In this document: piece by piece, positions 19,639-28,905 of the stretch
Numbering within the stretch: the first letter of the stretch is position 1
Layout of the letters: each line of letters opens with the position of its first letter
NCBI RefSeq assembly: GCF_900604315.1
Contig: NZ_LR026978.1
Location: 372,001-436,000, forward strand
Direction of reading: 5' to 3'
Length of the DNA: 64,000 bases
From: [Erwinia] mediterraneensis
Lineage (GTDB): Bacteria; Pseudomonadota; Gammaproteobacteria; Enterobacterales; Enterobacteriaceae
The notes under the pieces: generated by a model
Database searches by the model: none
Told to the model about the DNA's origin: nothing
Seen by the model: only the letters and a program-made list of their open reading frames with translations
Made by a program: the position numbers and the translations under genes

Positions 19639-20594
19639 TTGCGCACCATAAAACGTTCACCCTGCACCGCATCGCGCGGCACCACCTGTTCAATCACCAC
19701 CAGCGCCGCCGCTGAAAGCTGCAAAGGAGCGTTCAGCGCCTCTGTCAGACGCGCCACGGTACGAGCGCCAACCAGCGGAATAATCTCTTCGCCCTGACTC
19801 AGCACCCAGCCGATCGCTGCCTGCGCTACGGTAATGCCCTCACTGTCGGCAACCCGGGCGAGTGCCGCCGCCAGCTGCCTGTTTTGCGTCAGATTTTCGC
19901 CCTGAAAGCGTGGATAGTAAGTGCTGCGGACATCGCCTTCGCCGTTCCCGCTGCTGCCGGTGAGCAGGCCGCGGCTGAGCACGCCATAGGCGGTAATACC
20001 GATGCCCAGCTCGCGGCAGAGCGGCAGTATCTCCTGCTCCATATCACGAGAGAGCAAGCCATATTCATACTGTAGAGCGGTGATCGGCCAGGCGGCGTGA
20101 GCCCGACGCAGCGTTTCGGCATCGACATTCATCAGGCCGACGTAACGGATATAGCCCTGACGCACCATCTCCCCCATCGCACCGACCGTTTCTTCAACCG
20201 GCACGGCGGGATCGAAGCCGGTCATATAAAGATCGATATGATCGCTATTGAGACGGCGCAGCGAATAAGAGAGCGCATTTTTCATCGTAGCGGGACGGGC
20301 ATCGATTCCCAGAAATGCGCCATCGGGCGCGCGCAGCGAGCCAAATTTCACCTGAATAAACGCCCTGTCGCGCCGACCGCGCAACGCCTCGGCCAGCAAT
20401 AACTCATTGTGCCCCATGCCATAGAAGTCGCCGGTATCGAACAGGGTGATACCGGCGTCAAGGGCCGCCGCGATAGTATCCAGTGAGTTCTGGCGATCGG
20501 CATGACCATAGAACTCGGACATCCCCATACAACCAAGACCCAGCGCTGAAACGGTGGGACCGTTGGCACCCAGCTTACGTGTTGCGAAAGTCAT
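19635..20594 (-). CDS. Aldo/keto reductase
   Basis: A 319-residue NADPH-dependent oxidoreductase of the AKR superfamily (AKR13/YajO-like branch). It starts MTFATRKLGANGPTVSALGLGCMGMSEFYG. The catalytic Asp-Tyr pair is in DTGDFYGMGHNE. The Lys is present in FIQVKFG. The His of the usual tetrad (normally in a YxxxH segment) appears replaced, since the text there reads IDLYMTGFDP instead of the common IDLYYQHRVDP. That replacement may alter substrate range. The frame is open to 20915, but the start at 20594 has a GAGG Shine-Dalgarno and matches family N-termini. It is operonic with the downstream TetR regulator. Confidence 0.9.
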   Translation of the reverse strand: MTFATRKLGANGPTVSALGLGCMGMSEFYGHADRQNSLDTIAAALDAGITLFDTGDFYGMGHNELLLAEALRGRRDRAFIQVKFGSLRAPDGAFLGIDARPATMKNALSYSLRRLNSDHIDLYMTGFDPAVPVEETVGAMGEMVRQGYIRYVGLMNVDAETLRRAHAAWPITALQYEYGLLSRDMEQEILPLCRELGIGITAYGVLSRGLLTGSSGNGEGDVRSTYYPRFQGENLTQNRQLAAALARVADSEGITVAQAAIGWVLSQGEEIIPLVGARTVARLTEALNAPLQLSAAALVVIEQVVPRDAVQGERFMVRK

Positions 20595-20955
20595 CAGATT
20601 ACCTCGTGCTGCAGGACCGGAGCTCGACCCCGGTGTAATAATGACAAATGACATTTTTCTGATTTTGTCACCAGCACACAGTACACCGATATATGACCAG
20701 CACTTGAACAGAGTCTGCTGGTCAGGGTACCGCCGAAGATGCGCCCACCGTCGCAGCCTCTGACTTTGCTGACGGCCGGACGCGATACGCACCCGGCAAA
20801 GGTGAACGTGGCGCTGGCAGCGTTGAAGGGATATTTCGCAGAGCTCGCAAGGGCAGCCAGGTGATACTGACACATAGTCAGCATCCACGAGCAAGAGGCC
20901 GGGCGTGACCGCCATCTGTATGTTGACAGGCGGCGGTCACCAGCCACCATTCCGG
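20595..20955. other. 361-base gene-free stretch between aldo/keto reductase and SDR genes
   Basis: Open frames exist on both strands, but none resembles a known protein and none has a credible start site. The part next to 20594 must hold the aldo/keto reductase promoter. A 9-bp perfect inverted repeat (GTGACCGCC 20905-20913 with GGCGGTCAC 20932-20940) sits 15 bases past the SDR stop. It may be a weak terminator for that gene, but it lacks a U-run. Confidence 0.5.
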
Positions 20956-21708
20956 TTATACATCGGCCTCACTCATCCAGAGCTCGGCATCTGCACCCGC
21001 CGGAATATATAACGGAGCAGTGGGGTCGGTCGCTGCGCGCCAGACCGCGGCGGCTACATCGGACGCATGGGTCACGGGACCATTCTCCTCCTGGACGTTT
21101 TTTACGAATTGCTGCAGCATCGGCGCATAATCCGCTTCGTCCATGCCGCGCACATGCGGGCGGGCATTGGCACTGAAGTGGGTTTCCGGCGAGCGACCGG
21201 GCAAAACGAGGTGTGCGCGCACGCCGAACGGGGCCATTTCCAGCGCCAGCGATTCGGTAAAGGCGTTGACGGCCGCTTTGCTGGCCCGATAGACCCCGAC
21301 GACCGGCAATGTTTTGAGCGTTACCGAGGAGGTCACATTGATGACCACACCAGCCCGGCGCTGGCGCATTTGCGGTACCACAGCCTGTACCATCGCCAGG
21401 GTTCCGATGGTGTTCGTCTGAAACAGGGCATGCGTTGTTTCCGGTGACGTCAGCTCAACTGGCGCGGGCGCCCCGAAACCGGCATTGTTGACCAGCACGT
21501 CGATCGGACCGGCTGCCTCTACTACCTGCGCGATACTCGCCGGCGCGGTGATGTCGAGCTCAAGCAGACGAAGCCGATCGGAAACCGGCAGTAAACCTGC
21601 GTGAGGCGTTCGCATCGTGGCAATCACATCCCAACCCTTTTCAATAAACAGCTTCGCGGTTTCCAGGCCAAAGCCGGATGAACAACCCGTAATCAATATG
21701 GCAGGCAT
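20956..21708 (-). CDS. SDR family oxidoreductase
   Basis: A 250-residue short-chain dehydrogenase. The Rossmann motif is TGCSSGFGLETAK (about residue 7), the NNAG motif is LVNNAGFGAPAPVE, and the catalytic Ser and Tyr-x-x-x-Lys are in NVTSSVTLKTLPVVGVYRASKAA. Upstream in-frame ATGs at 21714 and 21720 lack ribosome sites. The one at 21708 follows GGAG at 6 bases and gives a typical MPAILITG start. It is divergent from an AraC-type regulator across about 97 bases, an arrangement in which the regulator usually controls the oxidoreductase. Confidence 0.9.
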   Translation of the reverse strand: MPAILITGCSSGFGLETAKLFIEKGWDVIATMRTPHAGLLPVSDRLRLLELDITAPASIAQVVEAAGPIDVLVNNAGFGAPAPVELTSPETTHALFQTNTIGTLAMVQAVVPQMRQRRAGVVINVTSSVTLKTLPVVGVYRASKAAVNAFTESLALEMAPFGVRAHLVLPGRSPETHFSANARPHVRGMDEADYAPMLQQFVKNVQEENGPVTHASDVAAAVWRAATDPTAPLYIPAGADAELWMSEADV

Positions 21709-21805
21709 AAGCATCTCCACTAAAAGTTAACGCTTTTATAGTAGTGGCAGAGAGCTGGACGTAATATAGTTTAAAGTCGCGATTGATTTAGAATGAGTCC
21801 TGATT

Positions 21806-22777
21806 ATGACCATCGATCCGCTGGCGCAAATCGTCACCTTGCTGCAGCCTGCTGCCCGTTTTTCCAAGCTGGTGGAAGCTGCCGGTTCATGGCGGATTCA
21901 TCGCGAGGAGACGCGCGAACCGCTCTATTGTGCCATCCTGGAAGGAAGCTGCCGTATCACCTTTGGCGGTAATCAACGGTTCGTTCTGCAGGCTGGCGAC
22001 TTTATACTTGCCCCGGCAATGCGTGACATGGTCAACGACAGCCTCAATGCACCGGATGACCTGCCCGCAACAGTGCCGACACGGATCAGCGAGGGGCATT
22101 TTCGCATCGGACGCCAGCAGGGGCCTGCCGATCTGCGTATGCTGATCGGGCATTGCAGCTTTGGTGCAACGGATGCCGCACTGCTCGTCTCGCTGTTACC
22201 CGACGTGATTGTGGTGCGCGGTCAACCCCGGCTTACCACGCTGATACAACTGATCGGTGAGGAAACACGCGAACAACGGGCGGCAAAAGCCCTGGTGCTG
22301 GCGCGGCTTCTTGAGGTGCTGTTGATCGAGGCATTGCGATGCGGAACGGAAACCACCTCCGCACCAGGTCTAATCCGCGGCCTGGGTGACGAACGCCTCG
22401 CTGCAGCGCTGCGCGCCATGCACACCCGCCCGGATCATACCTGGACAGTTGCCGATCTTGCCACCGAAGCCGCCCTGTCCCGTTCCGCCTTCTTTGCCAG
22501 ATTCAACCGCATCGTCGGCCTGCCGCCCATGGAATATTTACTGACCTGGCGTATGGCGCTCGCAAAACAGTTATTACGGGGCCAGAAACTCACTACCGAG
22601 CAGGTCGCCGTAAAGGTGGGGTACCGATCGGCAAGCAGTTTCAGCATTGCATTTGCACGATACGTCGGTATGCCCCCAGCCCGTTATGCACGAACAGTAG
22701 CCCCGAGCCCTTCTGCGCTTCCACAACCGGGCAACGAGGATAAACCTCTCCTCTTTGCCGATCGGCCCTTTGGTTAA
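21806..22777 (+). CDS. AraC family transcriptional regulator (cupin type)
   Basis: A 323-residue regulator. The N-terminal cupin ligand domain (about residues 20-190) resembles AraC_N / RmlC-like sensors (EPLYCAILEGSCRITF ... LQAGDFILAP). Two C-terminal helix-turn-helix motifs follow: WTVADLATEAALSRSAFFARF and TTEQVAVKVGYRSASSFSIAF, ending in GMPPARYA. It is divergent from the SDR gene and probably activates it. The last 30 or so residues past the second motif are proline-rich and look like a non-conserved extension. Confidence 0.9.
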   Translation: MTIDPLAQIVTLLQPAARFSKLVEAAGSWRIHREETREPLYCAILEGSCRITFGGNQRFVLQAGDFILAPAMRDMVNDSLNAPDDLPATVPTRISEGHFRIGRQQGPADLRMLIGHCSFGATDAALLVSLLPDVIVVRGQPRLTTLIQLIGEETREQRAAKALVLARLLEVLLIEALRCGTETTSAPGLIRGLGDERLAAALRAMHTRPDHTWTVADLATEAALSRSAFFARFNRIVGLPPMEYLLTWRMALAKQLLRGQKLTTEQVAVKVGYRSASSFSIAFARYVGMPPARYARTVAPSPSALPQPGNEDKPLLFADRPFG

Positions 22778-22842
22778 ATTTTTCGCACCATCAACGAGCA
22801 TGGCGCTGCGTCTGTAGATATCGGTCACTCGTTGCCTGTCGG

Positions 22843-22902
22843 CTACTGATCCAGCTTCAAGCGCGGCGGCAGAGCGACGTAGTGCTCTTTGCCGTCCGTC
22901 AT
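22843..22902 (-). other. 19-codon ORF coupled to the oxidoreductase stop
   Basis: An ATG overlapping the TGA of the upstream oxidoreductase gene (ATGA) opens a 19-codon frame beginning MTDGKEHYVALPPRLKLD. It may be a genuine tiny coupled gene, or the start of a next gene cut off when the cluster was acquired. No family was recognised. Confidence 0.25.
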
Positions 22903-23819
22903 TGGCGCGTGCGGATCAGCACCTTGCCGCGTGCATGACCGGTCGCGAGTTTTTCGAGCGCGGCGCGCGCGTCATCCAGCGGAAAGATCGCATCGGTAAT
23001 GATCTGCAACTGCCCTGCCTGAAATTGTCTGACCGCTTCGGGAAGCGAAGGCGTCGCGCTTTGAAAAAATACGGCCTCGCCGATACGCCCGTTTCGCGAT
23101 TCGATGCCGAACTCCACCAGCGTTGCGATGCGTCCACCCTCACGCAACACCGGCCATGACTTCTCGAGTGTTTCGCCGCCGATCGGATCAAGCACAAGAT
23201 CGATATCGCGCAGTTGCGTGAAGTCCTGCGTACGGTAGTCGATGACTTCATCGGCGCCGAGGCTCTTCACCAGTTTGACGTTGCCTGCCGATGCGGTGCC
23301 GATCACATACGCGCCCGCCAGATGCGCTTGCTGCACAGCCATACTGCCGACACCGCCAGCCGCCGCGTGGATCAGCACGCGTTGTCCGCCCTGGAGGCGG
23401 CCCGAATCGAACAGCGCCTGTCGCGCGGTGCCGAATGCGGTCGGCAAGGACGCGGCCTGCTCGAAGCTCATCTCCGAAGGCATCGCACACAGATCGCTGG
23501 CGGCGATCACCAGACGTTGCGCAAATGCACCGCCAGCGCCGGGCATGCTGCGGCCGAACACACGGTCGCCCGGTTGCAGATGCGTGACCTGCGTGCCGAC
23601 CGCCTCGACCACGCCGCTGAAGTCATTGCCGGGAATGTAGGGAAGAGCAACCGGGAAGACTTGCTGCATATAGCCCGCGATGATCTTCAGGTCCAGCGGA
23701 TTGAGGCCCGCTGCTTCGATACGGACAGTGGCCTCGTCGGGATACATATCGCGTAGCGCGGTCTCGCCGATGCTGACGACATCGGGACCGCCGAAAGTAT
23801 TGATAAGTGCTGCTTTCAT
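22899..23819 (-). CDS. NADP-dependent oxidoreductase (quinone oxidoreductase-like MDR)
   Basis: A 306-residue medium-chain dehydrogenase/reductase of the zinc-independent quinone oxidoreductase type. The N-terminal GroES-like part contains EAAGLNPLDLKIIAGYM and the PGNDFSGVVEAVG motif. The nucleotide-binding motif is AAAGGVGSMAVQQAHLAGA, followed by GADEVIDYRTQDF. The frame extends upstream to 23933, but the start at 23819 matches the usual MKAALINTFGG and follows GGGAAA. The next upstream gene on this strand encodes a SnoaL-like protein, and the LysR gene beyond it is divergent. Codon use (heavy GCG, CTC, TCG) is Burkholderia-like compared with the backbone. Confidence 0.9.
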   Translation of the reverse strand: MKAALINTFGGPDVVSIGETALRDMYPDEATVRIEAAGLNPLDLKIIAGYMQQVFPVALPYIPGNDFSGVVEAVGTQVTHLQPGDRVFGRSMPGAGGAFAQRLVIAASDLCAMPSEMSFEQAASLPTAFGTARQALFDSGRLQGGQRVLIHAAAGGVGSMAVQQAHLAGAYVIGTASAGNVKLVKSLGADEVIDYRTQDFTQLRDIDLVLDPIGGETLEKSWPVLREGGRIATLVEFGIESRNGRIGEAVFFQSATPSLPEAVRQFQAGQLQIITDAIFPLDDARAALEKLATGHARGKVLIRTRQ

Positions 23820-23869
23820 GGCTTTTTCCCAGGGTTTCAAGGAGACAGGGATGTCGGTAATCGGCACGT

Positions 23870-24316
23870 TCAGGCTTGTGCCGGAAACTGGCCGAGCTGA
23901 AGGAACAGCCCGAACCAGTCCTCCATATGCCACGTGGTGATCACGCGCCTGCCGTCCAGCGTGTGGAATTCGTGCAGACGGAAACTGACCTGCTTGCCGG
24001 TCGGGGCGATGCCGAACAGTTCACCCCGATGCGTGCCGGTGATTTCCGCGCGCACCGCGATTTGTCCCGGTACCTGGATCATGTCGTGAATGACGATGCG
24101 CACATCGGGAAATGCCTGCGCGAAGCTGCGGATGATCGGCTTGATACCTTCCGGTCCCCGCCCCTGGCCCGGCGCGAGCGGAATGTCGTCCCAATCAGGG
24201 GCGAGCACAGTGTCGACAAGATCGGGATCGTTATCATTGAAGGCGCGGTACAGCGTTTCTACGGCCAGGCGCTCGATGCGCAGGCGCCCGGCGAGTTGAT
24301 GTTCGGCGACGTTCAT
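23870..24316 (-). CDS. SnoaL-like / ester cyclase family protein
   Basis: A 148-residue small cone-shaped alpha/beta-barrel protein of the NTF2/SnoaL superfamily. Family features are ETLYRAFNDNDPDLVDTVLAPDWDD at the N-terminus, the RGPEGIKPIIRSFAQAFPDVRIVIHDMI core and the GIAPTGKQVSFRLHEFHTLDGRRVITTWHMEDWFGL C-terminus. Members include polyketide cyclases and many uncharacterised ester-cyclase-like proteins, so no reaction can be assigned. The oxidoreductase start lies 50 bases downstream, suggesting one operon, divergent from the LysR gene. Confidence 0.82.
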   Translation of the reverse strand: MNVAEHQLAGRLRIERLAVETLYRAFNDNDPDLVDTVLAPDWDDIPLAPGQGRGPEGIKPIIRSFAQAFPDVRIVIHDMIQVPGQIAVRAEITGTHRGELFGIAPTGKQVSFRLHEFHTLDGRRVITTWHMEDWFGLFLQLGQFPAQA

Positions 24317-24439
24317 AATGGGCTCTCATGGTTGCGTCACGGTTTTGTCGCCGTGACGTTGTGAGTGGAATTGACCGGAGTGTGCGCTCCGCTATAGAAT
24401 TCGTCCAACAAATAAACTATATAAATGATTATTTGAATT

Positions 24440-25351
24440 ATGGATTTTCATGGGATCGACCTGAATCTGCTGGCTGCCTTCGATGCTTTGATGCGCGAGC
24501 GCAACGTCACCCGTGCGGCGACGCAAATGGGCGTGAGTCAACCAGCCATGAGCGCGGCGCTGTCGCGGCTGCGTGAGTTGCTCGGCGATCCGCTGTTCAT
24601 GCGCAGCGCCAGTGGTCTGCTGCCCACGCCACGTGCGCGGGAACTGGCCGATCCCATTGCGCAGGCGCTGCGGCAAATCGAAGCGACTTTAGTAAAAAAG
24701 CCAGAATTTGTACCCGGAAAGGCGGCCTTCGCGTTGAATCTGGGTTTGTCGGACTACCCTGCCTTCGTGCTGCTGCCCGCGCTGCTGGAAGCGCTCGGTG
24801 AACAGGCGCCGGGCATCGCGATCAACGTGCATGCGTTCAATGACCGCGACGATGCGGTGAACCTGCTCGATGCGGGTGTGATCGATGCGGCTATCGGCGT
24901 ACCGCCCACGCATCCGGAAGGCCGGATCCTCACGCGTCCGATCCTGCGCGACGAGTTCGTGACGATTGTCGCGAGTCAACATCCGGCGGCACGGCGTGGG
25001 ATGAACATGAAGACGTATCTGTCGCTGCCGCATGCGCTGGCGTCGCCGGAAGGGCAACGGCATGGGCTGGTGGATCAGGCGCTCGCGCAGCAAGGCAAGC
25101 AGCGCACGCTCGCGCTGACGCTACCGCAGATGTTCGCTTTGCCGTCGGTTGTCGCGCGCACGGGGATGACCGCTACGGTCATGAAGCGGGTCGCGCTCAG
25201 CTCCCCCGCGGGCCACAAGCTCGTATTTTTCCCGCCGCCCATACCGTTGCCAGAGATAGTCTTTCACTTGATTTGGCATCGGCGCAGCGAAGGCAATCTC
25301 GCGCAGCAATGGCTGAGAGCGCTGATTGAGTCAGTAGCACAAGCGCTATGA
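24440..25351 (+). CDS. LysR family transcriptional regulator (NodD/NahR-like)
   Basis: A 303-residue LysR regulator. The N-terminal winged helix-turn-helix contains FHGIDLNLLAAFDALMRERNVTRAATQMGVSQPAMSAALSRLRELLGDPLF, typical of the NodD/NahR/LinR branch. The substrate-binding domain follows. It is divergent from the SnoaL-like and oxidoreductase genes, which it most likely controls. The intergenic region of about 120 bases is AT-rich. Codon bias matches the two enzymes rather than the enteric backbone, so the trio probably arrived together. Confidence 0.9.
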   Translation: MDFHGIDLNLLAAFDALMRERNVTRAATQMGVSQPAMSAALSRLRELLGDPLFMRSASGLLPTPRARELADPIAQALRQIEATLVKKPEFVPGKAAFALNLGLSDYPAFVLLPALLEALGEQAPGIAINVHAFNDRDDAVNLLDAGVIDAAIGVPPTHPEGRILTRPILRDEFVTIVASQHPAARRGMNMKTYLSLPHALASPEGQRHGLVDQALAQQGKQRTLALTLPQMFALPSVVARTGMTATVMKRVALSSPAGHKLVFFPPPIPLPEIVFHLIWHRRSEGNLAQQWLRALIESVAQAL

Positions 25352-25400
25352 AGCGGTGTTGCGAGAGCGGGCGATCATCGATGACCCGCATGTTGTCTTG

Positions 25401-25532
25401 CGGCCCATAGTGGCCGATGTTGAGCGTCTCGCGGCGGCCGTTAAGACGGTAATAGCCGCGAAAGGTGACGGTACCGCCAGGCGATACCGTCACTTCTGGT
25501 GCCAGACTATTCCACTGACTGGCGATAGCCAC
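25401..25532 (-). pseudogene. Integrase N-terminal remnant next to guaA
   Basis: About 44 codons on the minus strand read SPGGTVTFRGYYRLNGRRETLNIGHYG, which resembles the N-terminal arm-DNA-binding domain (DUF4102-like) of P4-type tyrosine recombinases. The similarity ends abruptly, and the following sequence up to the LysR gene is unrelated. It starts 85 bases beyond the guaA stop, in guaA orientation. That is where an integrase should sit if an island had used the guaA 3' end as its attachment site. The guaA 3' end is a known island hotspot. I found no second copy of the guaA end, so the island limits stay undefined. Confidence 0.55.
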
Positions 25533-25617
25533 CGATAGCCACTACATCGCATTTTTTTAAATCAATGCGTTGCAACAGATTTCCGATAGCTGACGATGCT
25601 CCCCGAAAGGCCTGGCG

Positions 25618-27198
25618 TCACTCCCACTCAATCGTCGCGGGCGGCTTGCCGCTGATGTCATACACTACGCGGGAGATGCCGTTCACTTCGTTGATAATGC
25701 GGTTTGAAACGCGGCCGAGGAAATCGTACGGCAGGTGCGCCCAGTGCGCGGTCATAAAGTCGATGGTTTCTACCGCACGCAGCGAAACCACCCAGTCATA
25801 TTTCCGGCCATCGCCCATTACGCCTACCGAGCGCACCGGCAGGAAGACAGTAAATGCCTGGCTGACTTTGTTATAGAGATCGGCGCGGCGCAGCTCTTCA
25901 ATGAAGATGGCATCGGCACGACGCAGCAGGTCGCAATACTCTTTCTTCACTTCGCCCAGTACGCGCACGCCAAGGCCCGGCCCCGGGAACGGATGGCGGT
26001 AGAGCATATCGTACGGCAGACCCAGCTCGAGACCGATTTTGCGCACTTCGTCTTTGAACAGCTCTTTCAGCGGCTCGACCAGGCCCAGCTTCATCTCTTT
26101 CGGCAGACCGCCCACGTTGTGGTGCGATTTAATGACGTGCGCCTTACCGGTTGCTGATGCTGCCGACTCAATCACGTCAGGATAGATAGTGCCCTGCGCC
26201 AGCCATTTCACGTCGGTGAGCTTGCCAGCTTCTTCATCGAACACCTCAACAAAGACGCGACCGATGGTTTTACGTTTCGCTTCCGGATCGTCAATCCCTG
26301 CCAGCGCATTTAAAAAGCGCATTTCGGCAGGCACATGGACAATATTCAGACCAAAGTGGTCGCCAAACATCTCCAGCACCTGTTCCGCTTCGTTCAGACG
26401 CAGCAGACCGTTATCCACAAAGACGCAGGTCAGGCGGTCGCCAATGGCGCGATGCAGCAGCATGGCGGTGACCGAGGAGTCGACGCCGCCAGAAAGACCG
26501 AGGATCACTCTGTCGTTACCAATCTGTACGCGCAGACGTTCAACCGCATCTTCAATGATTTTTGCCGGTGTCCACAGCGCTTCACAGGCACAGATATCGC
26601 GGATAAAGCGTTCCAGCATACGCAGCCCCTGACGGGTATGCGTCACTTCCGGATGGAACTGTACGCCGTAAAAATGCTTCTCTTCGTTTGCCATAATAGC
26701 GAAGGGGCAGGTTTCGGTGCTGGCAACGGTGACAAAGCCTTGCGGGATCGCCGTGACTTTATCGCCATGGCTCATCCAGACATCCAGCAGCGGTTTGCCG
26801 TCGGCGCTGATGGCATCTTCAATATCGCGGATCAGGGCGCTGGGGGTTTTCACTTCGACCTGAGCATAGCCAAATTCGCGCTCGCTGGAGCCTTCCACTT
26901 TGCCGCCCAGCTGCATCGCCATGGTTTGCATACCATAGCAGACGCCCAGCACCGGCACGCCAGCGTTAAAAACATACTCCGGCGCACGCGGGCTGTTCAG
27001 CTCCGTGGTGCTTTCCGGGCCGCCAGACAGGATGATCCCGTTCGGGTTGAACTGGCGAATCTGCTCTTCGGTGACATCCCACGCCCAGAGCTCACAGTAG
27101 ACGCCCAGCTCGCGTACACGACGCGCAACCAGCTGCGTATACTGCGAACCAAAATCGAGAATCAGAATGCGGTGTTTATGAATATTTTCCGTCGTCAT
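25618..27198 (-). CDS. guaA: GMP synthase (glutamine-hydrolysing)
   Basis: GuaA aminates XMP to GMP using glutamine and ATP. The 526-residue protein (E. coli 525) has a class I amidotransferase domain with the nucleophile in [10 protein letters not shown] and the His-Glu pair in QFHPEVTHT. The ATP pyrophosphatase domain follows ([12 protein letters not shown]-loop), then the C-terminal dimerisation domain ending PPATIEWE. It is the second gene of guaBA. The 71-base guaB-guaA gap contains a GC-rich hairpin (GCCCGGC ... GCCGGGC) without a U-run. The 3' end borders a degraded integrase, consistent with past island insertion. Confidence 0.97.
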   Translation of the reverse strand: MTTENIHKHRILILDFGSQYTQLVARRVRELGVYCELWAWDVTEEQIRQFNPNGIILSGGPESTTELNSPRAPEYVFNAGVPVLGVCYGMQTMAMQLGGKVEGSSEREFGYAQVEVKTPSALIRDIEDAISADGKPLLDVWMSHGDKVTAIPQGFVTVASTETCPFAIMANEEKHFYGVQFHPEVTHTRQGLRMLERFIRDICACEALWTPAKIIEDAVERLRVQIGNDRVILGLSGGVDSSVTAMLLHRAIGDRLTCVFVDNGLLRLNEAEQVLEMFGDHFGLNIVHVPAEMRFLNALAGIDDPEAKRKTIGRVFVEVFDEEAGKLTDVKWLAQGTIYPDVIESAASATGKAHVIKSHHNVGGLPKEMKLGLVEPLKELFKDEVRKIGLELGLPYDMLYRHPFPGPGLGVRVLGEVKKEYCDLLRRADAIFIEELRRADLYNKVSQAFTVFLPVRSVGVMGDGRKYDWVVSLRAVETIDFMTAHWAHLPYDFLGRVSNRIINEVNGISRVVYDISGKPPATIEWE

Positions 27199-27269
27199 TA
27201 AGGCATTTCCAGGGCGATAGACTAAATAATGAATTCGCCCGGCAATCGCCGGGCGCTAAATCTCAGGGA

Positions 27270-28736
27270 TCAGGATCCCATGCGGTAGTTCGGTGACTCT
27301 TTGGTGATGGTCACATCATGGACGTGACTTTCCTGAATACCGGCGCCGCTGATGCGTACAAATTCCGCTTTGGTACGCAGCTCATCGATGGTGGCGCAAC
27401 CGGTCAGGCCCATACAGGAGCGCAGGCCGCCCATCTGCTGGTGAACGATCTCTTTCAGACGGCCTTTATAGGCGACGCGGCCTTCGATACCTTCCGGCAC
27501 CAGCTTATCGGCGGCATTATCGGTCTGGAAGTAACGGTCAGAAGAACCTTTGGACATCGCGCCCAGCGAGCCCATACCACGGTAAGATTTGAATGCGCGC
27601 CCCTGATAGAGTTCGATTTCACCTGGTGATTCTTCAGTACCCGCCAGCATCGAGCCGACCATCACGCAGGCGGCCCCTGCCGCGATCGCTTTAGCGATGT
27701 CGCCGGAGAAGCGGATACCGCCATCGGCGATGACCGGAATACCGGTGCCTTCCAGCGCGGCAACCGCGTCAGACACGGCGGTGATCTGCGGTACGCCGAC
27801 GCCGGTGACGATACGGGTAGTACAGATGGAGCCCGGGCCGATACCGACTTTCACGGCGCTCACGCCCGCTTCGGCCAGCGCCAGCGCGCCTGCACCGGTA
27901 GCCACGTTGCCGCCGATAATTTCCAGATCGGGATATTTGGCGCGCGTCTCACGGATACGCTGCAGCACGCCTTCGGAGTGACCATGGGAGGAGTCGATCA
28001 GCAGCACGTCGACCCCGGCCGCGACCAGCGCATCCACACGTTCTTCGTTACCGGCACCGGCACCCACTGCCGCGCCTACACGCAGACGGCCATGAGCATC
28101 TTTACAGGCGTTGGGTTTACGTTCGGCTTTCTGGAAATCTTTGACAGTAATCATGCCCAGCAGATGGAAGCTGCTGTCGACCACCAGCGCTTTTTCCACG
28201 CGTTTTTCGTGCATTTTCTGCAGAACCACTTCGCGCGCTTCGCCCTCTTTGACCGTCACCAGACGCTCTTTCGGCGTCATTACCGCAGATACCGGCAGGC
28301 TTAAATCGGTAACAAAACGCACGTCACGACCGGTGATAATGCCCACCAGCTCGTTATCTTTATTCACGACCGGGTAGCCCGCAAAGCCATTACGCTCGGT
28401 CAGCGCTTTGACTTCGCTCAGCGCCGTGGTTGGCAGCACGGTTTGCGGCTCCGTCACCACCCCGCTTTCATGTTTCTTCACCTTGCGGACTTCATCCGCC
28501 TGGCGTTCGATAGACATGTTTTTATGGATAAAGCCAAGGCCGCCTTCCTGCGCCAGTGCGATAGCCAGACCCGCTTCGGTCACGGTATCCATAGCCGCAG
28601 AGAGCATAGGAATATTCAGACGGATGTTTTTGGTCAGTTGGGTGCTGAGATCGGCCGTATTAGGCAGAACAGTAGAGTGGGCAGGAACGAGCAGAACGTC
28701 GTCAAATGTCAGGGCTTCTTTAGCGATTCTTAGCAT
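27270..28736 (-). CDS. guaB: IMP dehydrogenase
   Basis: GuaB oxidises IMP to XMP with NAD+, the committed step to guanine nucleotides. The 488-residue protein equals the E. coli length. It has a TIM-barrel catalytic domain interrupted by two CBS domains (about residues 95-205). The catalytic cysteine lies in [13 protein letters not shown] (about 305), the flap is [10 protein letters not shown], and the C-terminal part contains [12 protein letters not shown]. It is the first gene of guaBA, divergent from xseA, with a promoter and PurR-like operator just upstream. Confidence 0.97.
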   Translation of the reverse strand: MLRIAKEALTFDDVLLVPAHSTVLPNTADLSTQLTKNIRLNIPMLSAAMDTVTEAGLAIALAQEGGLGFIHKNMSIERQADEVRKVKKHESGVVTEPQTVLPTTALSEVKALTERNGFAGYPVVNKDNELVGIITGRDVRFVTDLSLPVSAVMTPKERLVTVKEGEAREVVLQKMHEKRVEKALVVDSSFHLLGMITVKDFQKAERKPNACKDAHGRLRVGAAVGAGAGNEERVDALVAAGVDVLLIDSSHGHSEGVLQRIRETRAKYPDLEIIGGNVATGAGALALAEAGVSAVKVGIGPGSICTTRIVTGVGVPQITAVSDAVAALEGTGIPVIADGGIRFSGDIAKAIAAGAACVMVGSMLAGTEESPGEIELYQGRAFKSYRGMGSLGAMSKGSSDRYFQTDNAADKLVPEGIEGRVAYKGRLKEIVHQQMGGLRSCMGLTGCATIDELRTKAEFVRISGAGIQESHVHDVTITKESPNYRMGS

Positions 28737-28787
28737 GGCAATATCTCAACCTGGGGTGAATGAGAACAGATAAAATATTGCCGCGGC

Positions 28788-28813
28788 ATTATACAGGCCG
28801 TAATCGATTGCCT
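28788..28813 (-). promoter_or_regulatory. guaBA promoter -10 and PurR-like operator
   Basis: On the minus strand a perfect TATAAT (28788-28793) lies just downstream of AGGCAATCGATTACGG (28798-28813). The latter resembles PurR operators and occupies the same place relative to the -10 as the corresponding sequence of the E. coli guaBA promoter. PurR control of guaBA is established in E. coli. Confidence 0.65.
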
Positions 28814-28905
28814 CCAGCTTTTTTTCAGGAAAAGTCTTGATCCCCTCTGCCAGCCATGTAGTATCGGTTAATTAACCCGCTGATTTATTATTTGATCCTC
28901 ATCAC

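Noticed and set aside
20595..20915. N-terminal extension of the aldo/keto reductase to 20915
   Set aside because: The extra 107 residues are low in similarity to anything known, and the start at 20594 has a good Shine-Dalgarno and the family N-terminus.
15900..25617. Direct repeat of the guaA 3' end marking the far edge of an island
   Set aside because: No second copy of the guaA terminal sequence was found by eye in the accessory region.
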